From: Burkholderia gladioli | GTDB lineage: Bacteria; Pseudomonadota; Gammaproteobacteria; Burkholderiales; Burkholderiaceae | Direction: 5' to 3' | DNA length: 64,000 nt | Assembly: GCF_000959725.1 (NCBI RefSeq) | Contig: NZ_CP009322.1 | Location: forward strand, 3,534,001 to 3,598,000 | Shown: in pieces, positions 42,837 through 51,040 of the stretch | Layout of the letters: each line of letters starts with the position of its first letter | Position numbering within the stretch: position 1 is the first letter of the stretch | Program-made: the position numbers and the translations under genes | Notes under the pieces: generated by a model | The model's input: the letters and a program-made list of their open reading frames with translations, nothing else | Database searches by the model: none | Told to the model about the DNA's origin: nothing

Positions 42837-44408
42837 ATGCAATCCAGACAGCGCATGGGGCTCCAGCCCCTACCTTTCACTTACGAGGAGTGGAAGAAAA
42901 AGACCGAACTGACGATCGGCCGCCGCGATTCCAGGCTGGTGGCGCTCGACTTGGCCATCAAGGCCTATGAGGTGGGCAAGTCGCCCGGCAATCTGCGCAT
43001 CATCGAGAACGCGTTTTTCGCCTGGCGCCGCAGCAGCGGCATGGGCGACGAGTGGAAGCGGAATGCCCGCAACAAGAAGACGGAGTGCTTCTCCCTCCTG
43101 TATTCGTGGCTCTATTCGGTCGACCTGGACGTGCTGGCGGGATCGGCGCAGTTCATGGTGGACGACATGGCCAATGCGCGCGCCGGCATCCTCTGGTTCT
43201 TCTCCAAGCTCGAGTGCGAGCGCGGCAAGTTCCAGATCGTGACGGGCGGGGTGTTCGACATGTCGAATGCCGGGCTGACCTTCGGGGCGACCGAGGCCGG
43301 CAAGGAGGCCGGCAAGATCGTCACCGATGTCAGGAACATCAGCAGCACGGGGGTTCGCACCCAGGCGGAAAAGCTCGCCAAGAAGCTCGACGCGCTAGGG
43401 GCCGGCACCAAGGCGGCGGACCCGCCCTCGACGCAATTCACGGTCGATTCGGGGATCCTGTTCCATCGCTCTCCCGAGGTGCTGAGCAACGGCGAGATCG
43501 CGCTGTCCGACAAGATCTTCGGCGCCTTCAAGCAGGCCTGGACCGCGGCGGGAAATTTCATCGACGAGAACACCTTCAAGGATCTGCGGGCCCTGACCGA
43601 TTTCCTGGTGAAGCGTTTTCTGTCGACAGTGGCCAACGCGACATACGGCGTGTCGATGAATCTCGCCACCGCCGTGAACACGCTCGTCGAGGCCGTGTTC
43701 CAGCGATACAAGGCATGGCAGAGCGGGCAGGACGTGCAGGTGGTCGACGGCACGCCGGCCACCATCGTGCATGCGCTGGAAACCAAGATGTCGGTGATCG
43801 CGGCGCAGAACCTGTACGCGACGCTGCGCTCGGGCGTGCAATTCGGTTTGCAGGTCGCCTCGCTGGGGGCGGCGCATGTGGTCAGCTTTGTCGTGTCGGC
43901 GGTGGAGGTGCTGATCAAGACGGCCTATCGCCTATATGAATTGCACCTGTTCCGGAAGTTCGTGGCCGAGGCGAAGGAGAAATTCCAGGGGCTCGCGGCA
44001 CTGAAGATTCATCAGGACCCCATCGCATTCAATACATGGTTCAAGTACTACGCGACGCGGGTGCCGCTCATTTCGGCGCTGATCCTGAACAGCGGGGCGA
44101 TCAACAAGATGCACCTGCTCAAGATGTTCGCGGGGCGCTGCGTGATCAACCAGTCGCAATACGATGCCGGGGTGAAGTATCTGGCCCGCCTGCACAACTG
44201 GAGCGCGAAGTACATCGAGGATTCGGGCTACAAGGTGTACAGCGCGGACGAGATCGCGAACCAGTGGGCGAAGCCGAGGAAGGATTTCGACTCGAACTAC
44301 CTGAACAACCGGAAGTACCAGCTCTACAAGTTCGGGTCGGCGTTCCTGAGCGGTGGATCGAAGAACATCGTGACGGGCGTGGCGGGGGATGTGATTCCGG
44401 TGCTTTAG
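42837..44408 (+). CDS. Unrecognised 523-residue protein
   Basis: I do not recognise a family with confidence. The N-terminal 75 residues (LVALDLAIKAYEVGKSPGNLRIIENAFFAWRR, then EWKRNARNKKTECFSLLYSWL) form a compact helical module. The next 200 residues are mixed, with Lys-rich helices. A hydrophobic, weakly amphipathic stretch near 335-365 (FGLQVASLGAAHVVSFVVSAVEVLI) could contact a membrane, although no signal peptide exists. The tail is Tyr/Lys-rich. Codon use is mostly GC-ending, so it is not an obvious recent arrival. It stands alone, 2.1 kb from the hrp block, and has no hrpII box; a secreted toxin or effector role is possible but unsupported. Confidence 0.7.
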   Translation: MQSRQRMGLQPLPFTYEEWKKKTELTIGRRDSRLVALDLAIKAYEVGKSPGNLRIIENAFFAWRRSSGMGDEWKRNARNKKTECFSLLYSWLYSVDLDVLAGSAQFMVDDMANARAGILWFFSKLECERGKFQIVTGGVFDMSNAGLTFGATEAGKEAGKIVTDVRNISSTGVRTQAEKLAKKLDALGAGTKAADPPSTQFTVDSGILFHRSPEVLSNGEIALSDKIFGAFKQAWTAAGNFIDENTFKDLRALTDFLVKRFLSTVANATYGVSMNLATAVNTLVEAVFQRYKAWQSGQDVQVVDGTPATIVHALETKMSVIAAQNLYATLRSGVQFGLQVASLGAAHVVSFVVSAVEVLIKTAYRLYELHLFRKFVAEAKEKFQGLAALKIHQDPIAFNTWFKYYATRVPLISALILNSGAINKMHLLKMFAGRCVINQSQYDAGVKYLARLHNWSAKYIEDSGYKVYSADEIANQWAKPRKDFDSNYLNNRKYQLYKFGSAFLSGGSKNIVTGVAGDVIPVL

Positions 44409-44511
44409 CCTGCGGCACGCTTGGCGACGGAGGTCGGTGGGGATATCGATGCACCCGGCATGGCGAAGCTGGCGGGCGCGTCTACTAGCAAGCTGTTGTC
44501 GGCAACGACCA

Positions 44512-45936
44512 TCAACCGCCGCGCAGCACGCCCAGCCGTGCGAGCCGCTCGGGGCAAGCCACCGGTTTCCCCGCCAGCCAGGCGAGTGCCTGGGCGGCTT
44601 CCTCGCCGCTCACGGCAACGCCGTTGCCGAGCACCTCGCAAGGCACGAACACCGTCGCCGCGGGATTCTCGCCGCTGGCGAGCGCGGCTGCCGTGGCCGT
44701 GCTCGCGGCGCGGCGCGGGCCGCTCGGATCCGGGCCGCCGGGCCGCGCGAACGGGGTGAGCGAGCCACCCGCCACCAGGAACAGCAGGTTCTGCATGATC
44801 TCGCGCGCGTTGCGCTGCGCACCGCCGAGCCGCGCGACGATCTCGCCGATCGGCGAGGCGCCGCCCGCCAGCAAGGCGCGCAGATCGGCGATGAAGTCGG
44901 GCTGGAAACCGAGCGCGCCGCGTGGAATCGTCATGCGCGGCTCGATCTTCTCGAGCGCGCCCGAGCAGCCGATCGCCAGTTCGTCTAGATCACGCATCGC
45001 CTCGCCGGGCGAGCGACCCGCACGCGCGCCGCGCACGAAGACATCGCGCCGGAAGCGGCGGTTCACGGCGAAATCCTCACCCAGGTGCCGCAGCCGGGCA
45101 TTCGGCAAGGCGGCGATCGCATCGGCGGCCGGGCGGTCCATCAGCAGCAGCGGATGGTTGTCGGCCAGCGTCGCGCTGCCCGCGTAGACCAGGCCCGCCT
45201 CGGCCATCTCGTCGACCACGTCGACCGAGTAATGCACGTCCCAGGTGCCGTTCAGGAACTCGTGCGCGAGATAGTCGAGCGGATCGTCGGCGAAGGCCGC
45301 GAGTGCCTTGGTGGCGGCGGGGTTGTCGCGAAAGTAGCGCAGGCTCGGGATGCCGAGCCGCTGCATGCCCGCCAGCGCGCTGCCGGTGCGGGTCCCGGTG
45401 CCGCCGTCGGCCGCCTGGGCGAGCTCGAGCATCAGCTTGCGCAGCGGCGCCTCGGCCGACCAGCCCGGCTGGCAGTTGTAGCTGAGGTAGACCAGCCCGC
45501 CATCGGCGAGGCGGCGATAGATCAGCCGCCGCAGCACGCGCCGGACCTCGGTGTCGACCCAGCTGTAGATGCCGTGCATCACGATGAAGTCGAAGGGCGG
45601 GAGCTCCGCCTCGAGCAGCGCCTCGAAGCTGGTCTGGTGGAACACCGTGTTGCTCACGCCGAGCCGGGCCGCGCGTCGCGAGGCCACCTCGATATGGGCC
45701 GGGTTGAAATCGCAGGCATGGAATTCCGCATGCGGGAAGGCCGCCGCGTTGATCACCGTCGAATGCGCGAAGCCGCAACCCAGGTCGAGATAGCGGAACG
45801 GTTGGCCGAGCGCCTTGGGACGCGCGCCGCCGATCACTCCGGCATAGTTCAGCCAGGCCGGCGACAGTTCGCGATGGAACCGGTCGGGGAAGGTCACGTC
45901 GCTGAGGTAACCGGAGGTGGGATCGGCTGCGGACAT
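44512..45936 (-). CDS. Class I SAM-dependent methyltransferase with regulatory domain
   Basis: 474 residues. The SAM-binding Rossmann domain occupies about 30-200: motif I FRYLDLGCGFAHSTV, an acidic residue in AEFHACDFNP, and FDFIVMHGIYSWV. Residues 210-330 correspond to the methyltransferase regulatory domain seen in protein-lysine methyltransferases of Rickettsia-type OmpB. The last 130 residues (LTPFARPGGPDPSG onward) form a C-terminal helical region. Whether the target is a protein or a small molecule is unknown. It appears monocistronic, divergent from the restriction-modification operon. Confidence 0.85.
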   Translation of the reverse strand: MSAADPTSGYLSDVTFPDRFHRELSPAWLNYAGVIGGARPKALGQPFRYLDLGCGFAHSTVINAAAFPHAEFHACDFNPAHIEVASRRAARLGVSNTVFHQTSFEALLEAELPPFDFIVMHGIYSWVDTEVRRVLRRLIYRRLADGGLVYLSYNCQPGWSAEAPLRKLMLELAQAADGGTGTRTGSALAGMQRLGIPSLRYFRDNPAATKALAAFADDPLDYLAHEFLNGTWDVHYSVDVVDEMAEAGLVYAGSATLADNHPLLLMDRPAADAIAALPNARLRHLGEDFAVNRRFRRDVFVRGARAGRSPGEAMRDLDELAIGCSGALEKIEPRMTIPRGALGFQPDFIADLRALLAGGASPIGEIVARLGGAQRNAREIMQNLLFLVAGGSLTPFARPGGPDPSGPRRAASTATAAALASGENPAATVFVPCEVLGNGVAVSGEEAAQALAWLAGKPVACPERLARLGVLRGG

Positions 45937-46233
45937 GGGGATGAAAGTGCGATTCGATTGCCAGCCGGAGGATGGGCCAGGCTGGGTGCCTGCGTGGCGC
46001 TAGCGATGCGGGGCGGGCGCGGGCCACCGACCTGGGCTGCGCTCGACACGAGGCCGTCCGGCTGCTTTGGGCGACAGGGCATGAGCTTAGCATGGGGGGG
46101 CCTCCTGACGTGCTCGCGAGTGCTTCGCGTCCGCTAATCCTGAGCTCGCCACGGGTATCTTGACCCCTCACCCACGATGGGCGGTGTGCTCGGTGCGGCT
46201 GTGCCGATCAGACGCAAGATAAAACTTCAATGC

Positions 46234-46251
46234 ACTGTATTTTTGTACAGT
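46234..46251. promoter_or_regulatory. LexA-like box upstream of restriction-modification operon
   Basis: ACTGTA, six bases (TTTTTG), TACAGT: perfect 6-bp arms matching the CTGT-N8-ACAG LexA pattern of gamma- and betaproteobacteria. A TACAAT at 46261 could be the -10. The site lies 44 bases before the small lead ORF. It suggests SOS or other repressor control of the operon. Confidence 0.6.
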
Positions 46252-46294
46252 GTCTCTGGCTACAATGACGGCTCGTGGGCAGGGGAAGCAACTG

Positions 46295-46486
46295 ATGTCG
46301 CAGCGGATTGTCTGCCGGCCAGATATTCCAACCGTTTGCAGGAGTCTGGATGGCTGTGAGGCGGAACTTCCTCGCCTCGACGGTTGCTTTGCTGCCGAGC
46401 TAGAATGCGCCGTCCAGTACGCCGGGGTTGGCGCAGCCCCTCATCCATCAGGACTGGCGGCGCTGCTTTCCAGGATTTACAAATGA
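46295..46486 (+). CDS. Small lead ORF of the restriction-modification operon
   Basis: 63 residues from the ATG at 46295, preceded by AGGGGAAG at 6-nt spacing, the best ribosome site nearby. Its stop overlaps the methyltransferase start (ATGA), implying translational coupling. The sequence (MSQRIVCRPDIPTVCRSLDG, later LDGCFAAELECAVQYAG) has four cysteines, and I recognise no family; it lacks a clear helix-turn-helix of the C-protein type. It could be a control peptide or just a leader that couples translation. Confidence 0.5.
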   Translation: MSQRIVCRPDIPTVCRSLDGCEAELPRLDGCFAAELECAVQYAGVGAAPHPSGLAALLSRIYK

Positions 46487-48150
46487 CTCGCGGACACTCT
46501 TTGGATCTTTTTGATACGCCAGAACTTCGTAAAGAGCGGGGAGCCTTCTTTACTCCTGACGAAATTACTCGATTCGTCGTCAGTTGGGCCATCCGTACCT
46601 CCGATGACTCTGTGTTGGAGCCGTCCGCAGGTGATGCCGCGTTCCTTGTTGCCGCGGTCGATCGTCTTCGAACGTTGAATCCAGGGAAAAATTCGCGCCC
46701 CCTTGTTAGTGGTGTCGAGATTCACGCGCGTAGCGCCCAAATTGCTCGTGAACGCATTCTTGAGGCCGGAGGGAAATCGAAAATCTTGGACAGCGATTTT
46801 TTTGCCGTCCAGCCGACCCCGGTCTACGACGCTGTAATTGGCAATCCGCCCTATATTCGTTATCAAGATTTTTCAGGTGAGGCTCGCGCCCGATCTCGTG
46901 AGGCGGCTCTCCGAGGGGGGGTGTCCCTGACTGGTCTCGCTTCCAGTTGGGCCGCATTCACAGTCCATTCCGCAATGTTTTTGAAGCAAGGTGGACGACT
47001 TGGTCTCGTGCTGCCTGCCGAACTGCTCTCAGTAAACTATGCGGCCCCGGTGCGTCGTTTTCTCTTCAACCGTTTTCGTGACGTGGAACTTGTGCTTTTT
47101 GATGAGCAGGTGTTCCCTGAGGCCGAGGCGGATGTTGTCCTCCTGCTAGCCGATGGCTATCTTGAGGGCCCAGCGAATCACGCAACGATTCGTCAAGCAA
47201 AGAACGCCGCGGAACTCGCGACGCTTGGTGCGGGTCAGATTTGGCGTCCGGCCGATCCGGCCGCCAAGTGGACTAGTAGCCTCATTGATCCTAAAGCGAT
47301 CGAGTCAGTGCATGAGCTGCAGCAACAGGGTCTTTTCACACATTTGGAATCGTGGGGAGATACCACTCTCGGAATTGTTACGGGCAACAATAAGTACTTC
47401 ACGCTTTCACCGCAGCGCGTGAAGGAGTTGGGCTTGCATAGGAGTGAGTTGCTTCGTCTTTCGCCACCTGGCAGCTCGCATTTGCGTGGACTCTCGCTTT
47501 CCCGTGCCATGCTCACGAAGTTGGGTCGAGAAGGCCACGCTACGTACCTCTTTTATCCGCGCAATCCTCCGTCCTCGGAAGCAGCGGCATATATAGAAAA
47601 TGGTCATCGCACTGGCGTCGATACAGCGTACAAATGCCGTGTTCGTAAGACTTGGTATCAAGTGCCACTGGTCCCTGCCGCTGATTTGTTGCTGACGTGC
47701 ATGAATGCGGATACACCCCGGCTTACTGCAAATGATGCTGGCGCTCGCCACCTCAACTCAGTACATGGTGTTTATCTGAACGATCGGTATCGAGAGTTGG
47801 GGCGTGAACTTTTACCTCTTGCAAGTTTGAATTCGGTTACTCTATTGCACGCCGAGATAGTTGGCCGTGCTTATGGCGGGGGCATTCTAAAGATCGAGCC
47901 CAAGGAGGCCGACCTTTGGGCAATGCCTTCGCATGCATTGGTTTTGGCTCACGCAGATGCACTTCGCGACATCAAGCAACAAGTTGCTGATCTCCTAGCT
48001 TCAGGACGCCTGCTGAGTGCCGTTGAAATGGTCGATGAGGTTGTTCTGCAGGGACGTGGAGAATTGACCGCAACGAAAATCAAATATATTCGGCAAGCGA
48101 GATCGGAGCTTGCTCAACGCCGTACTGTGAGGGCAGCCAGTGGCCGCTAA
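46483..48150 (+). CDS. DNA N6-adenine methyltransferase (type II R-M, Eco57I/BsuBI-like)
   Basis: 555 residues from the ATG at 46483. KERGAFFTPDEITRFVVSWAI near residue 17 is typical of gamma-class adenine methyltransferases. Motif I is VLEPSAGDAAFL and the catalytic motif IV is AVIGNPPYIRY near residue 125. The C-terminal 250 residues are the likely target-recognition region. It overlaps the 63-codon ORF in front and the endonuclease behind. The operon is visibly AT-richer than the flanks, with many A/T-ending codons, suggesting horizontal acquisition. It should protect host DNA against the partner nuclease; the recognition site cannot be read from sequence. Confidence 0.92.
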   Translation: MTRGHSLDLFDTPELRKERGAFFTPDEITRFVVSWAIRTSDDSVLEPSAGDAAFLVAAVDRLRTLNPGKNSRPLVSGVEIHARSAQIARERILEAGGKSKILDSDFFAVQPTPVYDAVIGNPPYIRYQDFSGEARARSREAALRGGVSLTGLASSWAAFTVHSAMFLKQGGRLGLVLPAELLSVNYAAPVRRFLFNRFRDVELVLFDEQVFPEAEADVVLLLADGYLEGPANHATIRQAKNAAELATLGAGQIWRPADPAAKWTSSLIDPKAIESVHELQQQGLFTHLESWGDTTLGIVTGNNKYFTLSPQRVKELGLHRSELLRLSPPGSSHLRGLSLSRAMLTKLGREGHATYLFYPRNPPSSEAAAYIENGHRTGVDTAYKCRVRKTWYQVPLVPAADLLLTCMNADTPRLTANDAGARHLNSVHGVYLNDRYRELGRELLPLASLNSVTLLHAEIVGRAYGGGILKIEPKEADLWAMPSHALVLAHADALRDIKQQVADLLASGRLLSAVEMVDEVVLQGRGELTATKIKYIRQARSELAQRRTVRAASGR

Positions 48151-49168
48151 GACATCTGCAAAAGCAAAAGCGTGGGTTCTTTTTGACAGAATCGTTGATC
48201 TTGCCGCTCCGGATGGGGTTCATAGTAATCCTTGGGTTAAGGGCTCAAACGGAGCGCTACGTTTTGAACCTGATTACGACACACTTACGCTATTGTTGGG
48301 CGTGCCTCTTTATTTGAAAGCGGAGACTCAATCAGGGGTGCCGGCTCTTGCTCTTGACGTATGGCTGAGCTATGAATTGCGACGAGCTGGATTTGGTAGA
48401 GACCAGACTTGGCCGCGGCCGGTGCACCCACGTATTCTTCCCGCCCCAGTCGCTGCATTGCTGAAGGAATTGCCCCGCAAGATGGGCGATGCCGTGGCGG
48501 AGCGCATTACTAATGCGGCATCTATTCGTGACGTCACCTCATCTAGTGCGTCAATCCTTGGGAAGAACTACCTCAAGCAGGTTGATGTCATTATTACCGA
48601 CTGGGCTACAGGCCCTGAGTTACTGATTTCAACGAAACGCATGGATTCTTCCTACGGTAAGAACGCTCCGAATAGAATCGAGGAATCTTACGGGGATGCG
48701 AAGAATTTGAGGTTGAGGCATCCGCTTGCTGCTCTTGGTTTTGTGTTTGGACTGCGTTCTGACATTTTGCAAAAAGAGCCCCGTACTGCTGCGTGGCTTT
48801 TTGACTTGCTGGCTAAGCTTGGTCGCGAGGACGATGCGTACCACGCTACTAGTCTCGTCTTGATGGAATATGCTGACAGTGTCGAAATTCCAGATACGGG
48901 AGAGGAAAGGCATGCCGAAGGTGTCCCCGAGCTTGGGCTTGAATTAGACGGAGATGAAGATCTGCCGGAGTTCGTTGCGACGTCCGATGTTGATCGTGAA
49001 ATCGCTCGATTGCCGAAGGTAACGATCCGTAAAGATGCGACACCAGACGACCTCACGCCCGGTCGTTTCCTTGCTGCAATGGTTACACGCGTCCTTGATA
49101 CAACGCCTGTCAACATGCATGAGTATGCGCGAGAGCGTCGTGCTTCTGTGATTGCCGGTCAGTCTTGA
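48140..49168 (+). CDS. Type II restriction endonuclease partner
   Basis: 342 residues from a GTG at 48140 that overlaps the methyltransferase end by 11 bases. A PD-(D/E)xK-like core is plausible: YLKQVDVIITDWATGPELLISTKRMD near residues 145-170, with the aspartate in VDVIIT and the E-x-x-x-S-T-K pattern, followed by NRIEESYGDAKNLRLRHPLAALGFVFGLR. The tight overlap and shared composition mark it as the cognate nuclease. I cannot name the isoschizomer. Placement of the nuclease last, behind the methyltransferase, fits safe establishment in a new host. Confidence 0.82.
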   Translation: MAAKTSAKAKAWVLFDRIVDLAAPDGVHSNPWVKGSNGALRFEPDYDTLTLLLGVPLYLKAETQSGVPALALDVWLSYELRRAGFGRDQTWPRPVHPRILPAPVAALLKELPRKMGDAVAERITNAASIRDVTSSSASILGKNYLKQVDVIITDWATGPELLISTKRMDSSYGKNAPNRIEESYGDAKNLRLRHPLAALGFVFGLRSDILQKEPRTAAWLFDLLAKLGREDDAYHATSLVLMEYADSVEIPDTGEERHAEGVPELGLELDGDEDLPEFVATSDVDREIARLPKVTIRKDATPDDLTPGRFLAAMVTRVLDTTPVNMHEYARERRASVIAGQS

Positions 49169-49346
49169 CAGGGCGTCGACGAACAAGCAGATGTCGAGCG
49201 GATGTTGATAAACAAATAAAGGTCGTGGTGCTAGCTGGCAACGTTCCAGCACATCAGTATGAACAAGGGGCAACGAGGCGTGCGTGGCTTGCCGGCCGGC
49301 ACGCTACGGGCTGCTAGAATCACCGCCATTTCCTCCCTCCCGCGCC

Positions 49347-49838
49347 ATGAAGTCCGCCCCCGCCCAGCCCGCGAATCCGAAATCCGCCGCCTCCACACCG
49401 GGCGACAAGCCGAAGGCCCGCGTATCGCAGCGTCTGACCTACGCGATCGGCGGGCTCGATCGGCTGCTGCGTCGCCACATGACCGACGCGCTCGCGCCGC
49501 TCGGCATCACGCTCGCGCAATACACGGCACTGTCGGTGCTCGAGGCGCGCGGCGCCCTGTCGAATGCGCAACTCGCCGACCGTTCCTTCATCACGCCGCA
49601 ATCGGCCAACGAGGTGATGAGCGTGATGGCCGGCCGTGGCTTCGTCACACGCGAGGCCGATCCCTCGCACGGCCGCGTGATCCTGCTGAAGCTGACCGGC
49701 GAAGGCGCTGCGATGCTGCGCGAGTGCGAAGCCGTGCTGCGCCCGCTCGAGACGCGCATGCTCGGCGATGTCTCCGCCGATGATGCCGTGCACGTCCAGC
49801 GCGCGCTCGAACTGTTCGCGCGCAACCTGCGCGGCTGA
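49347..49838 (+). CDS. MarR family regulator of the ferulate locus
   Basis: 163 residues from the ATG at 49347; the frame is open upstream, but similarity starts later (RLTYAIGGLDRLLRRHM). The winged helix is in LSNAQLADRSFITPQSANEVMSVMAGRGFVTREADPSHGR. MarR proteins such as FerC and CouR repress hydroxycinnamate catabolism and are released by feruloyl- or coumaroyl-CoA. It is followed by the ech/fcs genes, and two similar palindromes flank the operon, so it is the likely repressor here. Confidence 0.9.
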   Translation: MKSAPAQPANPKSAASTPGDKPKARVSQRLTYAIGGLDRLLRRHMTDALAPLGITLAQYTALSVLEARGALSNAQLADRSFITPQSANEVMSVMAGRGFVTREADPSHGRVILLKLTGEGAAMLRECEAVLRPLETRMLGDVSADDAVHVQRALELFARNLRG

Positions 49839-49966
49839 GCCTGCCGCCGCATCGCGCGGCGTGACCCGCCTGTTCCCTATTCGCCGCCGCTGCTGCCGCG
49901 GCGCCTGATTGTTCCCTGCTTCCTGTCGTTTCGCTCCGGGTTTACACCGGCGCGCGTGCGGCTTGC

Positions 49967-49987
49967 AATATCAGGTAGCCTGATATT
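49967..49987. promoter_or_regulatory. MarR operator candidate, copy 1 (before ech)
   Basis: AATATCAGG, three bases, CCTGATATT: a perfect 9-bp dyad 68 bases upstream of the ech start. The ATCAGG-N3-CCTGAT core occurs again before the transporter gene. It is a likely binding site for the MarR repressor of the locus. Confidence 0.7.
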
Positions 49988-50054
49988 AAATTGAACCGTC
50001 CGCAGCAGGGGTGCTGCGTGCGTCATGGCATGAAAACGAACGACAGGAACATCT

Positions 50055-50885
50055 ATGAGCAAGTACGACAAGCGCTGGCAGACCGTGGACGTGAAGGTGG
50101 AGGCCGGCATCGCCTGGGTCACCTTGAACCGCCCCGACAAGCGCAACGCGATGAGCCCGACGCTCAACCAGGAGATGCTGCAGGTCCTGGACGCGATCGA
50201 ATTCGACGACGAGGCGAAGGTGCTGGTCCTCACCGGCGCCGGTGCCGCCTGGACGGCCGGGATGGACCTGAAGGAGTACTTCCGCGAGATCGACGGCGGG
50301 CCCGACGCGCTACAGGAAAAGGTGCGGCGCGACGCGTCGGAGTGGCAATGGCGCCGCCTGCGCATGTACGGCAAGCCGACCATCGCGATGGTCAACGGCT
50401 GGTGCTTCGGCGGGGGCTTCTCGCCGCTGGTCGCCTGCGATCTGGCGATCGCCGCGGAGGAGGCGGTATTCGGCCTGTCGGAGATCAACTGGGGCATCCC
50501 GCCCGGCAACCTGGTCAGCAAGGCGATGGCGGATACGGTCGGGCATCGTCGCGCGCTGCACTACATCATGACCGGCGATACTTTCACCGGCATCGAGGCG
50601 GCCGAGATGGGCCTGGTGAACAGCAGCGTGCCGCTCGCCGGGCTGCGCGAGGCGACCATCGCGCTGGCCGCGCGGCTGATCGACAAGAACCCGGTCGTGC
50701 TGCGCGCGGCCAAGCACGGCTTCAAGCGCTCGCGCGAGCTCACCTGGGAGCAGAACGAGGACTACCTGTACGCGAAGCTCGACCAGGCGCAACTGCGCGA
50801 CCCGGAACATGGCCGCGAGCAGGGTCTCAAGCAGTTCCTCGACGACAAGGCGATCAAGCCGGGCCTGCAGGCCTACAAGCGCTGA
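50055..50885 (+). CDS. ech: p-Hydroxycinnamoyl-CoA hydratase/lyase (feruloyl-CoA to vanillin)
   Basis: 276 residues of the crotonase fold, the length of HCHL enzymes. TGAGAAWTAGMDLKEYF holds the methionine near residue 70 of the oxyanion pocket, VNGWCFGGGFSPLVACD the second oxyanion strand, and LSEINWGIPPGNLVS the catalytic glutamate (near 143). EDYLYAKLDQ contains the substrate-phenol tyrosine. It hydrates feruloyl-, caffeoyl- or coumaroyl-CoA and splits it to acetyl-CoA and the aldehyde (vanillin for ferulate). It lies before fcs, as expected. Confidence 0.93.
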   Translation: MSKYDKRWQTVDVKVEAGIAWVTLNRPDKRNAMSPTLNQEMLQVLDAIEFDDEAKVLVLTGAGAAWTAGMDLKEYFREIDGGPDALQEKVRRDASEWQWRRLRMYGKPTIAMVNGWCFGGGFSPLVACDLAIAAEEAVFGLSEINWGIPPGNLVSKAMADTVGHRRALHYIMTGDTFTGIEAAEMGLVNSSVPLAGLREATIALAARLIDKNPVVLRAAKHGFKRSRELTWEQNEDYLYAKLDQAQLRDPEHGREQGLKQFLDDKAIKPGLQAYKR

Positions 50886-50920
50886 AGCCGGCAAACGGGA
50901 CAGACAAGGCAGGAGACGAC

Positions 50921-51040
50921 ATGACCGACAGACAAATGCTGATCGGCGAGACGAAGGCGCGCGCCGGCGCGTCGAACGCCGGATTCAGCGGGCCGGGGCG
51001 GGCCGCCATGCAGACCACGCCGTGCCACGGTCCGACATGA
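50921..51040 (+). CDS. 39-codon ORF, possible vanillin dehydrogenase remnant
   Basis: A strong ribosome site (GGCAGGAG, 5-nt spacing) precedes the ATG at 50921. The peptide begins MTDRQMLIGETKARAGAS, and its TGA overlaps the fcs ATG (ATGA). In related ferulate clusters a vanillin dehydrogenase gene lies beside ech and fcs, and its product starts with a similar M-T-D-x-Q-x-L-I-G. This may be a collapsed vdh whose initiation region was kept because it couples translation into fcs. Vanillin oxidation would then need another enzyme. The remnant idea is inference. Confidence 0.45.
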   Translation: MTDRQMLIGETKARAGASNAGFSGPGRAAMQTTPCHGPT

